From Psococerastis gibbosa (taxonomy: Eukaryota; Arthropoda; Insecta; Psocodea; Psocidae), in contig OZ020491.1 in the NCBI GenBank assembly GCA_963971405.1, forward strand, positions 26,344,855-26,408,854: 64,000 bases of DNA, in the 5' to 3' direction. How positions within the stretch are numbered: position 1 is the first letter of the stretch; each line of letters opens with the position of its first letter. A program made the translations under genes and the position numbers. Below are positions 42,851-54,169 of this stretch, piece after piece. The notes under the pieces are model-generated. The model did no database searches and was not told the origin of the DNA. It saw nothing but the letters and a program-made list of their open reading frames with translations.

Positions 42851-44342
42851 AAAACATTGTGAACTATTATAACTTAATTAAAATTAAATAGAGAAGAAGG
42901 AAACAGAGGAGTAGTAAAAAAGAAGGATAAAAGATATAGGGGGGGGGGGGGAATCCATTGTCATCACCATAACAGGACCCAATGACCCATAACAGACTAA
43001 AAATAAATAAATAATTTAAATACAAAATATTTAACCATTGAGAATTAAAACTAACATTAACTTACGTGCTAATAACAGGTCCACAGAAACGATGAAAAAA
43101 ATTATAAAATAATATCTATAGGCTGTCAAAAATATCAGGAAAAATAGAAGAAATGTTTCAGAGCATTTTGATACCGCCAATTCCTGACCTATTGGGTATT
43201 TTTAAGCTATCGGACTTAATCCGACCTATCGCAAACACGTCTTTTCACGTCCCTTTTTTTCAAATAAATTTTTGAACAGCGTAAATTTTGCAAAAAAACA
43301 TAAACAATTTCTGTTCTTTTTCTCTGATGGAATGCTACAATAGGCTAGTATATAGGGAAAAAAAGGAAAAAAACGCAGATTTTTGTTGGAAAGCACAGTA
43401 GAGTGAGGCGTGCATAAAACCATTATCAAAGGCTGAGTGCTGGGGTAAAAACCGAAATTGAAAGTAGAAAGGAAAAAGAAGGCAGTGAAAGGGAGGTTGG
43501 GGGTTTAGAAGAGGGGGGGGGGGGGCGGGCTAAAAAGGTTAACCATTTTTATAGCTTATGAAAGGCAGAGTTACGTCGGAGTGACTTTTTCTTTACAACA
43601 GCTGTTTTGAATACAATACCGCTGAGCTTCTGTTTTCTGCTGATGATGTACTGCTCTTGTACTGCTGTGACAGCCCCCCCCCCCCACCCACCTGTGGTTT
43701 GAGACTACTCTCTTAGGGTTACTCCGATTGTCCGTCTGACACTAGTCAACTGGAGAAAAATTTATATAATTGTCATTTTTGCTTAATTGAAAGAGGATTG
43801 GGGTGAATATGTAATGAATAAAATAAAAGAGGTGATAGCCTTACAAGTGTAATAATCAAATATCTTATGAAATATCGGGATGTCAAAAATATCACACCCT
43901 CAGAATAAATTATCCTTAGTATTTTGATACAAGATAATATGTGCCTCTATCTAACGCTATTTGGCCACTATAGGCTATTTGACAGTAACAATAAAATATA
44001 AAACATGCTATATATACGGTAGCTTACATTTGTTAACAATAATAATACAACAATTTTTACATGAAAAAGATTGTAACTAATTAAAATATATATAAATAAA
44101 TTTTAATATAAATTTAAATAAGAGCTGGTGTTTTTAACTGTGGATTATAAGAGCCAAAATGATGACACACACGGTTGACCCTGATGACGTCACATTTCGT
44201 ATTGGCTGTTAAGGAACTAGTACTGGTGGCTACTCCAACAATAAGGCAATTACAGTTTGTGACAATTTATGTACCGCAGGGCACTAGCCCGTGTGCGGCG
44301 CGCCGCGTCACATCTTGCAGTCACGTGACCCGCTTTTTAACC
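42851..44342. other. No gene recognised; G and C runs
   Basis: AT-rich; G runs near 42940-42952 and 43513-43525, C run near 43674-43685. Confidence 0.5.
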
Positions 44343-44645
44343 TTCAAATTTAACCGAAATTAGACTATTTAGAAAAACGGGGCTTGGCGGGATTCAAACC
44401 CACGATCTACGACTAGCAGTCGTCTTAACCGCTAGACCACAAGCCTCGACGAGAACAGTTGATGTAAATCCTCTACTTATATGCTCGTATTGACATGATT
44501 CGCAGATTGTGGGTTCGAATCCCGCCAAGCCCAGTTTTTCTATATCCTCTAATTTCGGTTATAACGAGGAGGTTACCTCTTCAACCAAAGTTAATTTAAT
44601 GTAAGTGTTATATATACCATATAATACTGCAATGTAATGTTCAAA
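44343..44645. repeat. tRNA-like SINE, family D, copy 2 (two facing halves)
   Basis: 44363-44455 is a minus-strand tRNA-like core with acceptor half GGCTTGTGGTCTAGCGG and anticodon loop CTGCTAG (GCT in anticodon position) on a 4-bp stem. From 44505 a plus-strand half has GGGTTCGAATCCCGCCAAGC and the family 3' body with GGTTATAACGAGGAGGTTAC. Confidence 0.65.
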
Positions 44646-44674
44646 TTTAAATTGCTGGGAAAAATATTTCTTTT

Positions 44675-44880
44675 TCTTCTTCTTCTTCTTCTTCTCTCTC
44701 TTCAAGTTACAGCCGACTGGCTACTTAGCAGCAACATGTGGCTTTGATACCTCCACTCCCCTCGATCCTGGCACGCCCTCTTCAGCTCCACGTATGTATT
44801 GGACTCTGCATCCCCCATCAGTTGCTGCAGATACTCTTTTCACGGGCGCCCAGGTCGGTTGACGCTTTCCAAAGTGCTTC
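44675..44880 (-). mobile_element. LINE 3' end with GAA tail
   Basis: Minus-strand relative of 63290-63455, with tail CTTCTTCTTCTTCTTCTT on plus and GGCACGCCCTCTTCAGCTCC in the body. Confidence 0.65.
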
Positions 44881-45239
44881 TATGATGCAGCTCCTAGTAC
44901 AGCGTTCCAGTCGCCCATAATAATCAGATTCTCATAAGTTCATTCGCAAAGACGTATACCAAAAGAAAAAGACGGATTTTGTGTATTAATACATTAAGAT
45001 GAGTTTAGAGGCATTTTAGTAGACATTTCTGGAAGTTGGGCGCTTATGACACAAAAGGGGCTGGATCTCCTGAAAGTTTGTCAGCTCTCTTGGAAGTTTG
45101 TCCCTCCAGAACTCTCCAGGTCAATTACCAGCGTGGAATTAACTTCATCAACAAGTAATTGGTCATTAACCTCCAACTTCGGATCTTCCACCGTGTCCTA
45201 CCTGCTACTCCTCGCAAATTTCAATGTTTGAATGCCTGT

Positions 45240-45430
45240 GCCTGTACCTTCTTCACCTCCTATAGCCCCCCTCTGCTTCCAAGGGGAGGGGAATGCCGAT
45301 CACCTATTCAGCTGCACTGGCATTGAGGTAGAAAACCGAACTATGACACAGGAGGGATTGGCCCAGCTCTACTATGCGGCACGGCGTCAAATAGCCTACC
45401 AGCCAAGGACGGGCGTTGGCTGAAGAAGAA
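45240..45430 (+). mobile_element. LINE C-terminal fragment ending PRTGVG
   Basis: Open frame CFQGEGNADHLFSCTGIEVE then LAQLYYAARRQIAYQPRTG and VG stop, followed by GAAGAAGAAGA. The HLFSC half of a zinc knuckle is visible. The LINE at 49255 ends in the same RPRTGVG although the rest differs. Confidence 0.6.
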
Positions 45431-45532
45431 GACCTCCTGTCGATGGATAGAGTGGTTTTGATAGATTATTGGCCAAATCCCGTTGTGTGTATTATTTGGT
45501 CTGTTCCCATTAGACGAAGAAGAAGACATAAG

Positions 45533-45690
45533 TCAGGACATGTACAATAGTGGTACAGACCCGGACTTTCACCCGAATGGCTGTTGGTTCGAGTCACATA
45601 CTTGCTACATTTTCTGGCCATGCTTCGGCATGTAAAGCAGACGGTCCCGGGTCTTTCTAGTTGAGTTAAAGTCAATATTTATTTATTATT
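45533..45690 (+). repeat. tRNA-derived SINE, family C, copy 4
   Basis: GGTTCGAGTCACAT B box and GGTCCCGGGTCTTTCTAGTT; TTTATTTATTATT tail. Confidence 0.75.
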
Positions 45691-45723
45691 ATACAGCAAC
45701 CCAATGATGGCCTTTGCCAGAGT

Positions 45724-45890
45724 CAGGGACGGATCCAGCCCATTTGGGGGGGGGGGGTAGCTGAGGGTCAAAATAGGAAAAACTTATGTAGGATCGACTA
45801 AATTAGAGCGTAATAACTTAATTTACAATAGATTTACCAAATTTTGGGGGGGCAGCTACCCCCCTACCCCCCCCCCTGTATCCGTCCTTG
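45724..45890. mobile_element. hAT-like MITE with perfect 8-bp target duplication
   Basis: CAGGGACGGATCCAG start and CTGTATCCGTCCTTG end, 167 bp, G run and C run inside. GCCAGAGT lies exactly at both flanks (45716-45723, 45891-45898). No transposase. Confidence 0.85.
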
Positions 45891-45959
45891 GCCAGAGTTG
45901 TGTATAGGAGAGATGGGTTTCCCGCCAAAAATAAGTTTATTTTATTTCAAGGCCAACTA

Positions 45960-46210
45960 CGACGTCTCCTTCTTCTTCTTCTTCTTCTTCTTCTTCTTCT
46001 TCTGGAGTTGCAATCTATTGATTGGTTTTCAGCGAATGTTGTATTCTTCTCCTCCACTCTTGTCTGGCTTGTGCGGTCCTTTTTAGTTTTTTGTAGGTGT
46101 CGCACCCTAGGTCCTTCATGACACCCTCTAAGTACTCCTTCCTCTGTCGTCCTCTGGAGTTGGTGCTGTCAACCATTCCCTCAATGATGTTCTTGTGTCC
46201 TATGACCAGT
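45960..46210 (-). mobile_element. LINE 3' end with long GAA tail
   Basis: Minus strand: HKNIIEGMVDSTNSRGRQR, KEYLEGVMKDLGCDTYKKLK and RTAQARQEWRRRIQHSLK, then a stop and (GAA)n seen as TTC repeats at 45968-46003. Open throughout this stretch. Typical LINE C-terminus. Confidence 0.75.
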
Positions 46211-46571
46211 TATGACCAGACCAGATTGTTAAATTTTTCCCTAATAAAATACTTGAGCAGGGAAGAATCCTAGCACCAACGTAAAAATAGTAAAATTGAA
46301 ATAAAAATAAATATCCAATTAAAATATCAGATTATGTACTACTATTATAAATTAAAATCACACATTGTTTGTCAACAGAAATTAATGTCTGTTCATTTTT
46401 GCATATATATGCAATAGGCGTCTAGGCGAAACCTTTTCATCTTGGTTCGTTTTGGTGCTTCGTGACAGAACCGTTTGAATGTAGTCTGGTTTAGAAGTGG
46501 GTTTTAGTGGGTTCAATAAAAAATAATATTAAACCAATTGAATGCCTTATATACCGTGTATACATACACAA

Positions 46572-46780
46572 ACAGGACATGTAGCGTAGTGGTACGGACT
46601 CTGACTTTCACCCGAAAGGATGTTGGTTCGAGTCCCACACTGGCTACATTTTCTGGCCATGCTTCGGAGGGCATGTAAAGCAGGCGGTCCCGGGCCTTTC
46701 TAGTTGAGTGTAAGAGAGGGCTTTATAGCCGCTAGGTTGGCTTAGTAATAAAACAATAAAAAGTCTTATTTATTTATTTA
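46572..46780 (+). repeat. tRNA-derived SINE, family C, copy 5 (best copy)
   Basis: GGACATGTAGCGTAGTGG (A box) and GGTTCGAGTCCC (B box) 44 bases apart, a body with CTTCGGAGGGCATGTAAAGC, and a TTATTTATTTATTT tail. ACAAACAG borders both ends and may be the target duplication. The tail could instead belong to the LINE end next to it. Confidence 0.8.
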
Positions 46781-47100
46781 TTTACAAACAGTACATATTT
46801 TACTACATATCGTCTTCATTCATTATTCTATGTTTCATTGTTCATTTATAATAAGTTAGAATTCTTTATATTAGTTTTTAAGTTAGTCTATATAGCATAT
46901 TAGTAATTAGTCTTAGTTTGAGGGGCCCATCTCGGGAAAATCCTAACGGTGCCCCTCTGGACCACTAATACCAAAACTGTATGCGTTTTCATGTAATAAA
47001 GATTTACTTTAATACCGTATTTAGATTGTTTGAATAATTCCACTGGTAAATTATTCTTTCCCATGGCGGCAGGCCTACATGTTTTAATGGGTTGCAAAAC
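46781..47100 (-). mobile_element. Probable LINE 3' end
   Basis: Minus strand ends CTGTTTGTAAATAAATAAAT. Upstream frame RPAAMGKNNLPVELFKQSK to a stop is suggestive but not diagnostic. Confidence 0.45.
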
Positions 47101-47454
47101 TTTTAAAACAATGAATGTTTATTTACAAAAATTGTATAAAATAAGGCTTCCCACTTTTATGTGATCTGTCAGCATTCAGCAAATAATAACCTAAACAGTC
47201 TACCAGTCTGCGTCATTTTAATTTCCCGAGTTTTGTTAATCCGGAAGTTAAAAACCGTCAGATTTTCTTTTTCATTTGATTCTTTTTCATTTTCACAAAA
47301 TGTAGCTTTATATGTGAAAAAAGCTTAACTCATTTCCTTTTTGGAAGCTTCCTAAGCTTTTTGCTTTTCTGCAATGTAATTTTCCATGTGAATCTGCGAG
47401 AAAATCCGTTGGGAGAGGAAACTTTTTAATCTGGTAAATTTCGTCCAATTTCTA

Positions 47455-47750
47455 TTAACAGAGAAGATAGTTTAAAAAGTTAATCCAGTTGATGGTAGCC
47501 TTTTTTAAATGGGGACTTTACGGTTTACAAAATGGCATGGATTTAACTATAGACGCAGCAAATAACTTGGTGTCCATATGCAAAGGATATAATAATAATA
47601 ATATATTTATTAACAGGGATGATATTTTAAAAATTTAATCCAGTTGATGGCTGACTTTTTTAAATAGATACTTCGGTTTACAAAATAGCATAGATTAAAC
47701 TATAGACGCAGCAAATAACTTGGTGTCCATCTGCAAAGTACAGTATGTAC
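47455..47750. repeat. Tandem duplication, period ~155 bp
   Basis: AATCCAGTTGATGG and GCAAATAACTTGGTGTCCAT occur at 47482/47559 and again about 155 bp on. Confidence 0.8.
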
Positions 47751-48124
47751 AATATATAAGAGGATTTATTCATCCTCATTGGTTAATTGTAAGAGTAGGC
47801 TCATATGGAAGATACAGACTTTTTTTTTTTTTTAATAATCATAACGCAACGCCCTTTGGGGCTTACGCGTTGTATGTCTACGTGTTGCAATGCTGTAGTT
47901 TTTAATTTTATTTACATAATTATTCTTACTTCGTTCAGCTTTGAAGGGCCGGTACTCCACTAGGTAGGCTTAGTAATAGAACAAAATGACATTATTTATT
48001 TATTTATGTTATATTAAATACAAATTTTTTAATATACAACAGTAACACCCGCAGTGCCAATTTCTGCTCCTTAACAAATAAAATAATATTTTCCCTATTA
48101 TTCAGTTAAGTAAATATTGACTTT

Positions 48125-48303
48125 TTGTTCTATTACTAAGCCAACCTAGCTAGCCCTCTCTTACACTTAACTAGGAAAGCCCGGGACCGCCTGCTTTACA
48201 TACCCTCCGAAGCATAGCCTGAACATGTAGCAAGAGTGGGACTCAAACCAACAACCTTTCGGGTGGAAGTCGGAGTCTGTACCACTATTCTACATGTCTT
48301 GTA
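48125..48303 (-). repeat. tRNA-derived SINE, family C, copy 6
   Basis: Minus-strand copy with intact body; B box read as GGTTTGAGTCCC. Confidence 0.75.
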
Positions 48304-48693
48304 AGTAGCTATTTTCCTTACTAGATAACGATAACCTTGGCTAGCTTCCCACCATATTATCAATTTCAGCATTATAATCTCAATTTCCGGAAGTAGTAGT
48401 ATCTGACGCATGATGTGTTTTTGTGGTCAAAAGAATTTTTCGCGATTCCATCAAAATTGTGATGAAAAATGTAGCTGGATATACAGCGAAGCTGGCCGCA
48501 CTTAATTCTTCAATTTTCTCTTCACGCCAATGGGTAATAAATTTGATATAACACCATTCGGCTTCGACTTGGTGAAATGCGGTGTATTAGATGTTTCCCA
48601 AAGCTATAAACCCCGTCGGTTTTTTGAGAAAATAAAAACTTGTAGCTCAAGTTGTTATTTTCACATTCCCAAGCATAGCACTTACGGAAAGGA

Positions 48694-48755
48694 ATGACTC
48701 GTATCTGTACTTGGTTCAGTCATGCTTTCGCCTGTTTCATTTTGTCAATGGTAGT
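48694..48755 (+). repeat. Dispersed repeat family B, partial copy 7
   Basis: ACTCGTATCTGTACTTGGTT to GTCAATGGTA only. Confidence 0.55.
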
Positions 48756-48794
48756 GTGTTAGTAAATTTGGCAAAGTCCCAAGCCACGGTGTAT

Positions 48795-49265
48795 AGTTAT
48801 TATTAATTTTAACAAAACGCAATAGATCGTTTGCCCTTTCATAGTTTGCGTCTGAGGGTAAAAAAATAAAAATGACTCAATTTTCATTAAAAATGTCTAA
48901 AAAATTATTTTTCTGTGAAACCTTCCTATCGCTGCTTTCTACCTTAAGGTATGTTTTAGATGTTAAATAGAGTAACAAAACCAAACAGGTTGATTTCCCA
49001 AGTAAGGACTTGGTTTTGTGCAACAATTTTTTTTTTTTAATAAATAAGGGAAAATTCAAGCTGCAATACATTGCACACCCTGCCATTATTACTGTGTTCT
49101 GGAATATGCAATCCCTTCGATCAATTCAGTGCTTTGGGATAGGGGATGTCGAGGGATCCGAATTTAACCACAGGAAAATTATTACTACGGAATTACTCTT
49201 CTTCTTTTTCCCCTTAGTGCCGCGCGCCTAGCACGAAATTACTCATATTATTTATCTACTAATTA
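48795..49265 (+). mobile_element. HINE-like internal fragment
   Basis: AACGCAATAGATCGTTTGCC through the ACCTTAAGGTATGTTTTAGA region, ending near the 3' part with TATCTACTAATTAATAAAT. Interrupted near 49198-49232 by unrelated sequence. Confidence 0.55.
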
Positions 49266-49750
49266 ATAAATACTTCTTCAGCCAACGCCCGTACGTGGCC
49301 TTTCGGCCATCCGACGCCATGACGCCCAGTATAAAAAAGCTCGTCCCTCCAAAGTTGCCTCCCTAATGACGTCCTTAAGGCCGTCGCAGGTTGCGAGATG
49401 TTCTGCAGTTCCTTCAGATGTAAAACACAGGGGGCACAATGGTGAGTCCACCACCCCAATCCTGTGCAAGTGCTTCTGAAGGAAATCGTGTCCCGTCACC
49501 ATTCGGAAAGTCGCCACTGCCACGTCTCTCGGAAGGTCCCTTGGTTTGTTTGATGACACGATGTGGGCTTTCCTTCCGCCGCTCTTTTTCTTGCCTTTTG
49601 GACGGACTCTCTGAAGACGCTGTTTATGCAGTGACAGGTACTGTGGTAGGAGATTGGATGGGTTGGTTGCTCCATGGTACATCCCTGTTTGGCCAGGTTG
49701 TCCGCTTTTTCATTGTCCAAAAGAACGCAGTGCCCTGGTACCCATTGCAT
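49255..49750 (-). mobile_element. LINE fragment: RNase H end and zinc-finger tail, copy 2
   Basis: Two overlapping minus frames. The first holds MQWVPGHCVLLDNEKADNLA and KQGCTMEQPTHPISYHS, the QWxPGHxxxxGNExAD motif of LINE RNase H domains with the late Asp present. After a frame change, RDVAVATFRMVTGHDFLQKH, RIGVVDSPLCPLCFTSE and GTAEHLATC give the zinc-finger tail, ending RMAERPRTGVG stop at 49278. A (TTC) tail follows on plus. The copy at 39715 is more decayed. Confidence 0.75.
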
Positions 49751-49770
49751 GGCTATATATGATTAATACA

Positions 49771-49808
49771 TACGAAGGCATGTTCGAGTAAATTCGAACC
49801 GGTTCTTT
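49771..49808 (+). mobile_element. HINE-like 3' end only
   Basis: GGCATGTTCGAGTAAATTCG then AACCGGTTCTTT; hairpin partly decayed. Confidence 0.5.
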
Positions 49809-49879
49809 ATTCTGAGCTATCGCAGACTGCCACACACGGTACCAGGCGACCTGTTATAAAAAATTGTCTTTTGTGACAA

Positions 49880-50040
49880 GTGACAAGGAGGTAGCGTGCG
49901 ACTCGTGCGAGTCTCTACAGACCTTGCGTTCGGATACGTGTCGTAACTCGACACAAATACGCATTAGGATACTTAGTGAGGTGATTGAAGAGGTTAATCG
50001 GATTCATAAAATTGTTTGTATGCGATTAACCTTTAAAAAA
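49880..50040 (+). repeat. SINE-like family E, copy 6
   Basis: GACAAGGAGGTAGCGTGCGA head, TACGTGTCGTAACTCGACAC core and TTTAAAAAAAGATAATAATA tail. Confidence 0.65.
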
Positions 50041-50453
50041 AGATAATAATAAAAAATAAAACTCACCCCCCAAAAATAGCTATCCAAAATTTATAAATTG
50101 TATGAGTCCCCATAATAATTTTGTAACCACTAAATTTGCCGGATTTCGTAAACCCTTATGTTTCACAGAATAAAATTTTTAACCGTACGTGTCATGGGAA
50201 ATGTAAATATTGAAAATTTCCAGTCACAAAATTGTATAAAATCAGCTTTATATTCCCCGAGCACACTGCAAATTAACAGAGTCGGGGGACTCGGCTATTA
50301 GACAAACGATTTAATAATTGGAGAATTCAATGCATGACTTCGGCCTTGGTTCCAGCTATGGACACAAAGCAATTCATACTAATTGAATATGTCACAGGAG
50401 ACAGGCTTGTTTAATGCTCAAAGTCCATCCAAAATGCTCTGTTCACTGTCAAT

Positions 50454-50843
50454 ATGCGTGGGGTAGCGCGTCAGTCACGTTCCCTCCTTCAGTACCGAAC
50501 CCAGCGCCAACGGCCTTACCATGTTGAATCCATTAGAGCAGAGCATGTTTCAAACTGCGGCAAACTTGGTAGTGTGCACAGCGTTGGCAGGGGAACATGG
50601 TGGGACATGATAACAGCTACGTTACGTCTACGTGCGTGTCGAGTCCTGGTCACCTCCGATTTAATCGTTTTGTTCCCCAAATGGTTCGGAATCCAGGAGA
50701 TCCGCCCTGTCAGTCAACTCCCTTTTCCCCGAGGTGAGAGTCTGCCCTTAGGGTGCCTCAAGTTAACAAACAGACTCACCAGGCTGACAGGGTTGCTTTT
50801 AGCAGTAATGCTGAAACAACACTGTACCGAACCCAGCTATTAA
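50454..50843 (+). other. 129-codon open frame of unknown status
   Basis: Open frame MRGVARQSRSLLQYRTQR to a stop at 50843. Composition is plausible, but its last third (GESLPLGCLKLTNRLTRL) lies in a repeat also found at 58425-58510, where it is not open. I treat it as unproven. Confidence 0.2.
50738..50815 (+). repeat. Short repeat K, copy 1
   Basis: GAGTCTGCCCTTAGGGTGCC and TTAACAAACAGACTCAC match 58425-58510. Confidence 0.6.
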
Positions 50844-51052
50844 GTACCTACGTATTAAATAGCTAGTTGCCGAGATGCGGAAACTGCTACGCAGACGGGC
50901 ATTTGCCCGGTAGGTCGGAATAAAAATAGTTGTATGGGGCCGGACGACAAATGAAAACAAAAACGTAACATATTTCAAAATAGAATAAAATTTGTGTTAA
51001 TAACATGCATTTTGAATTTCAAATGCGCGTCCGCCTTTTTGAAATCCCGGGG

Positions 51053-51322
51053 ATGGAGACCGTTATCAATATGGCTGCTATAGTGTAGCCTGCACAAGAG
51101 AAGTACGCGATTTGGCGGGGAAACCCAGTGATAAGTGTAGCCTGCACAAGCTAATTACAGAGTTTTTGACCGGGTCTAGGTATCCGTTCTGCTATGCTGC
51201 AATGTGTAATACTTCAATATTTTTTGCGTTGGTACTTATCTCTGATAGTTGGCTTATGGTTAACGGGCGCCTCGTAAGGCATTTTATGGCACCCGCCGCT
51301 CCAGTTAATGTATTTCTATGCT
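51053..51322 (+). repeat. Family F dispersed repeat, copy 4
   Basis: Two-base insertion near 51080 compared with copy 5; frame AGKPSDKCSLHKL to HFMAPAAPVNVFL kept. Confidence 0.7.
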
Positions 51323-51389
51323 TTTTGACCGTGATTCAAAAGTGACAGGGTTGACTTCCAGTCCCAGTCTGCCACTGCTGTGAGGGTCT

Positions 51390-51680
51390 GTGGGCTTCAC
51401 ACTAGCTGATAGACGCCAGAACGACGTAATAAGAGCTGAAATGACGACTGGTAGCATTGTCGATAAAGCCCGGGAACGACGACTGTCATGGTGGGGCCAC
51501 GTCCAAAGAAGGCAGCCAAATGACCTGATAAGGCCGATAAAACTTATCGAAGCTGAGGGAAAAAAAAGACGAGGATGGCCCAGGCTAACGGTAGAATCGA
51601 GAGTCCGTCAAGACCTCAGGATTCTAGGAGCAACTGCAGCCGAAGCACAGAATGGCAAGGTGCGGAAGAGAGCCTGCTGA
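51390..51680 (+). mobile_element. LINE C-terminus, WxGHVQRR type
   Basis: Open frame ADRRQNDVIRAEMTTGSIVD, KARERRLSWWGHVQRRQPND, then EAEGKKRRGWPRLTVESRV and QDLRILGATAAEAQNGK, ending VRKRAC stop. RRLxWxGHVxRR ... GxxxRGRPxxxxxxxVxxDL is the classic C-terminal block of RTE-like LINEs. The reverse transcriptase itself is missing. The last part continues into a tandem array. Confidence 0.8.
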
Positions 51681-52190
51681 CCCCTCTTAGGCTCTTAGGG
51701 ATAAAAGCGAGGAAAAAGAAGACGAGGATGGCCCAGGCTAACGGTAGAATCAAGAGTCCGTCAAGACCTCAGGATTGTAGGAGCAACTGCAGCCGAAGCA
51801 CAGAATGGCAAGGTGCGGAAGAGAGCCTGCTGACCCCTCTTAGGCTCTTAGGGATAAAAGCGAGGAAAAAGAAGACGAGGAGGGCCCAGGCTAACGGTAG
51901 AATCAAGAGTCCGTCAAGACCTCAGGATTGTAGGAGCAACTGCAGCCGAAGCACAGAATGGCAAGGTGCGGAAAAGAGCCTGCTGACCCCTCTTAGGCTC
52001 TTAGGGACAAAAGCGAGGAAAAAGAAGACGAGGATGGCCCAGGCTAACGGTAGAATCGAGAGTCCGTCAAGACCTCAAGATTGTAGGAGCAACTGCAGCC
52101 GAAGCACAGAATGGTAAGGAGCGGAAGAGAGCCTGCTGACCCCTCTTAGGCTCTTAGGGATAAAAGCGAGGAAAAAGAAGAAGAGGAGGG
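51571..52190 (+). repeat. 153-bp tandem array built from the LINE 3' end
   Basis: GAGGATGGCCCAGGCTAACG-type units start at 51571, 51724, 51877, 52030 and, partly, 52183. Each runs from the RRGWPRLT codons through the stop and 3' UTR to GGGATAAAAGCGAGGAAAAA. Period 153 = 51 codons, so a shadow frame in another phase stays open for 180 codons (51575-52117). Units are nearly identical. Confidence 0.9.
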
Positions 52191-52289
52191 CCCAGACTAA
52201 CGGGAGAAGGAAAAGTCAGCCACGACCTCAGACTTATAGGAGCAATAGGGATAAAAGCGAGGGAAAAGTAAGTATTAAATACAAGTTTC

Positions 52290-52425
52290 TATACGCGACA
52301 TGCGATCGGAGACGTGTCGTAACTCAGCACACGTATTAATTTACTCGTTGATGCGACTGAAGAGGAGAATTGGATACATTCTTTTGAAATTGTTTGTTTG
52401 CGATTATTAGCATTTTTTGAAGGAA
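52290..52425 (+). repeat. SINE-like family E, copy 7
   Basis: GGAGACGTGTCGTAACTCAG, GATGCGACTGAAGAGG and a GAAGGAAAAAAAAAAC tail; the head is missing. Confidence 0.6.
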
Positions 52426-52499
52426 AAAAAAAACTACTAGCTAGTCCAAGGGGACATTCTCAAAAAGTTTTTTTTTTTTTTTTTTACTTTTTTATGGAC

Positions 52500-52715
52500 T
52501 CAGGCCTACTTATAGTGGCCCATAGGTACCTTGTCCAATGCTAACGACCCCATGGATTTCGGACATTATATATACATGGTTTTTGGCCATTGGCAGACTG
52601 GCATACGTTCATGTCAACCTACACTGGCTACAAGCGATAATGGACAAGCTGAGACAAGCTTACCATAGATGCAATGAAACAGGCGAAAGCATCAGTTAAC
52701 CATGTACAGATACGA
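52500..52715 (-). repeat. Dispersed repeat family B, copy 8
   Basis: Minus-strand copy, nearly complete, with ACCCCATGGATTTCGGACAT on plus. Confidence 0.65.
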
Positions 52716-53735
52716 GTATAAACTAGCACAAGAATTAAACCCTGCATTAAAAAAAAAAAAAAAATTGTTGTCGCTTTTAAAAAGAAATATATGAAATATA
52801 TATATATAAGTCCTATATGTATTCAATGTTACACGTTCAAATCAAATGGGAACATAATAGGCCTATAATACCCCCCCCCCCCAGTGATCAATAGAACACA
52901 AAGCTGCCCATCCGTTGCAGTAAAACACTAATAGATTATCCAAATGGCATGACCCCATTACAAAACGTCTATTCTGACAGCTTAAGTTACTTCCAAATTG
53001 ACACAGAAACCCCTGGCTGAACACCCCCCCCCCCCTCCCCTACCGTTTGCCCTCTTTGGTCACCCCTGGGGTTAAAAAAAAGTACCATTTCCCGTTTTAA
53101 AAAGAAATATGATGAATCCTATATTTTCTCTTGTTGCTACTAATTACGCGTCTCCTCCAATTGCTTGTACCCTATATTTCTGCCCTAAAAAGTGGCAAAA
53201 GTAACAAAAAAATTCAAAAAGATATTTCTATGAATAAAAAGGGAAATACTGCCCCGATAAATCCACGCAAGCGTTGCTCGAATTTTCCGACAACCCACAT
53301 ATAAATAGGTGAACACTTAAGTGTAACTTCTATATAAACTATCAGCTTCTTATGATTCTACTCGGAAAATTGTGTATTTTTTATAAAATGACCCCGGTTT
53401 GTAATGGTTTTAATGGTTAGACGTTGGTCATTTCAGTAACTTTTAATGAGATACCGCCATTGTACACTCGCATCTGTATTCAGTTTGCTTTGGACTTCGC
53501 GTTTGGTTGGTTGCGGGCAGAATATAAGTTTTGTTAGGTTGTCAGTGCTTACAAGTTCGAATTAGTGCTTACTCGCTGATCAGCATGGGATGGGGATGAA
53601 GTGTTACAAGGTAACATACTATGTTTTTTTAATTTTGGAAATTAATTTTAATTTCATTGCTAATGCTAGAAATGCTAGATTTTTTGCATTAATTGTTTCC
53701 TATTTTCGTGTTGTTTGAAAAAAAAAATTACATAT
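52716..53735. other. No gene recognised; two C runs
   Basis: C runs near 52869-52882 and 53022-53034. AT-rich; no coding signal. Confidence 0.5.
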
Positions 53736-53741
53736 GTACTA

Positions 53742-53856
53742 CGCGACCACGATAGGATGGCACTTGGAACACTTTGTTTATTTGAAAACTTGCATAAGCG
53801 GAACACCAATTTATTCGATTTTTATCAGTGTTCCAAGTAGTCCTATCGTGGTCGGG
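53742..53856. mobile_element. 115-bp MITE flanked by TA
   Basis: CGCGACCACGATAGGATGGC and the inverse ending CCTATCGTGGTCGGG; arms about 33 bp. TA at 53740-53741 and 53857-53858 fits a Tc1/mariner-type target. Confidence 0.8.
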
Positions 53857-54003
53857 TATTACGACTGGAACCTGATAATAATCAAGATACTTCGAATAGT
53901 GTTTTAAAATGAATAGATATACTTAGGACGGACAGTTAGACAAACCACCTTCTTTCATTAAATTCAGGAATAGCAATACGTTATTCTAAAAAAAAACTCA
54001 TTG

Positions 54004-54055
54004 ATAAGAACTTTTACGAGTGACCTCATACATGCTTCCCTATTTATCAATTAGT
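54004..54055 (-). mobile_element. HINE-like 3' end, variant
   Basis: AAGAACTTTTACGAGTGACC and CATACATGCTTCCCTATTT on plus, matching the variant end at 33117 with a one-base stem mismatch. Confidence 0.4.
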
Positions 54056-54169
54056 GTAGGGACTCTGATAGTATAAATATCGGCTGTTTTTAGATTTTCC
54101 CTATTCTACAGCACAATAGGACAATTACGTAGTTTAGAATAGAGACACCAATACGAAATAAGGCCATTT

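Noticed and set aside
44363-44455. tRNA-Ser(GCT) gene
   Set aside because: The loop fits GCT, but the acceptor stem is broken, there is no long variable arm, and it belongs to SINE family D.
45844-46121. Plus-strand frames with long F or L runs
   Set aside because: Translation of TTC repeats that form the tail of a minus-strand LINE.
51575-52117. 180-codon open frame as a gene
   Set aside because: Out of phase with the recognised LINE C-terminus and open only because of the 153-bp period.
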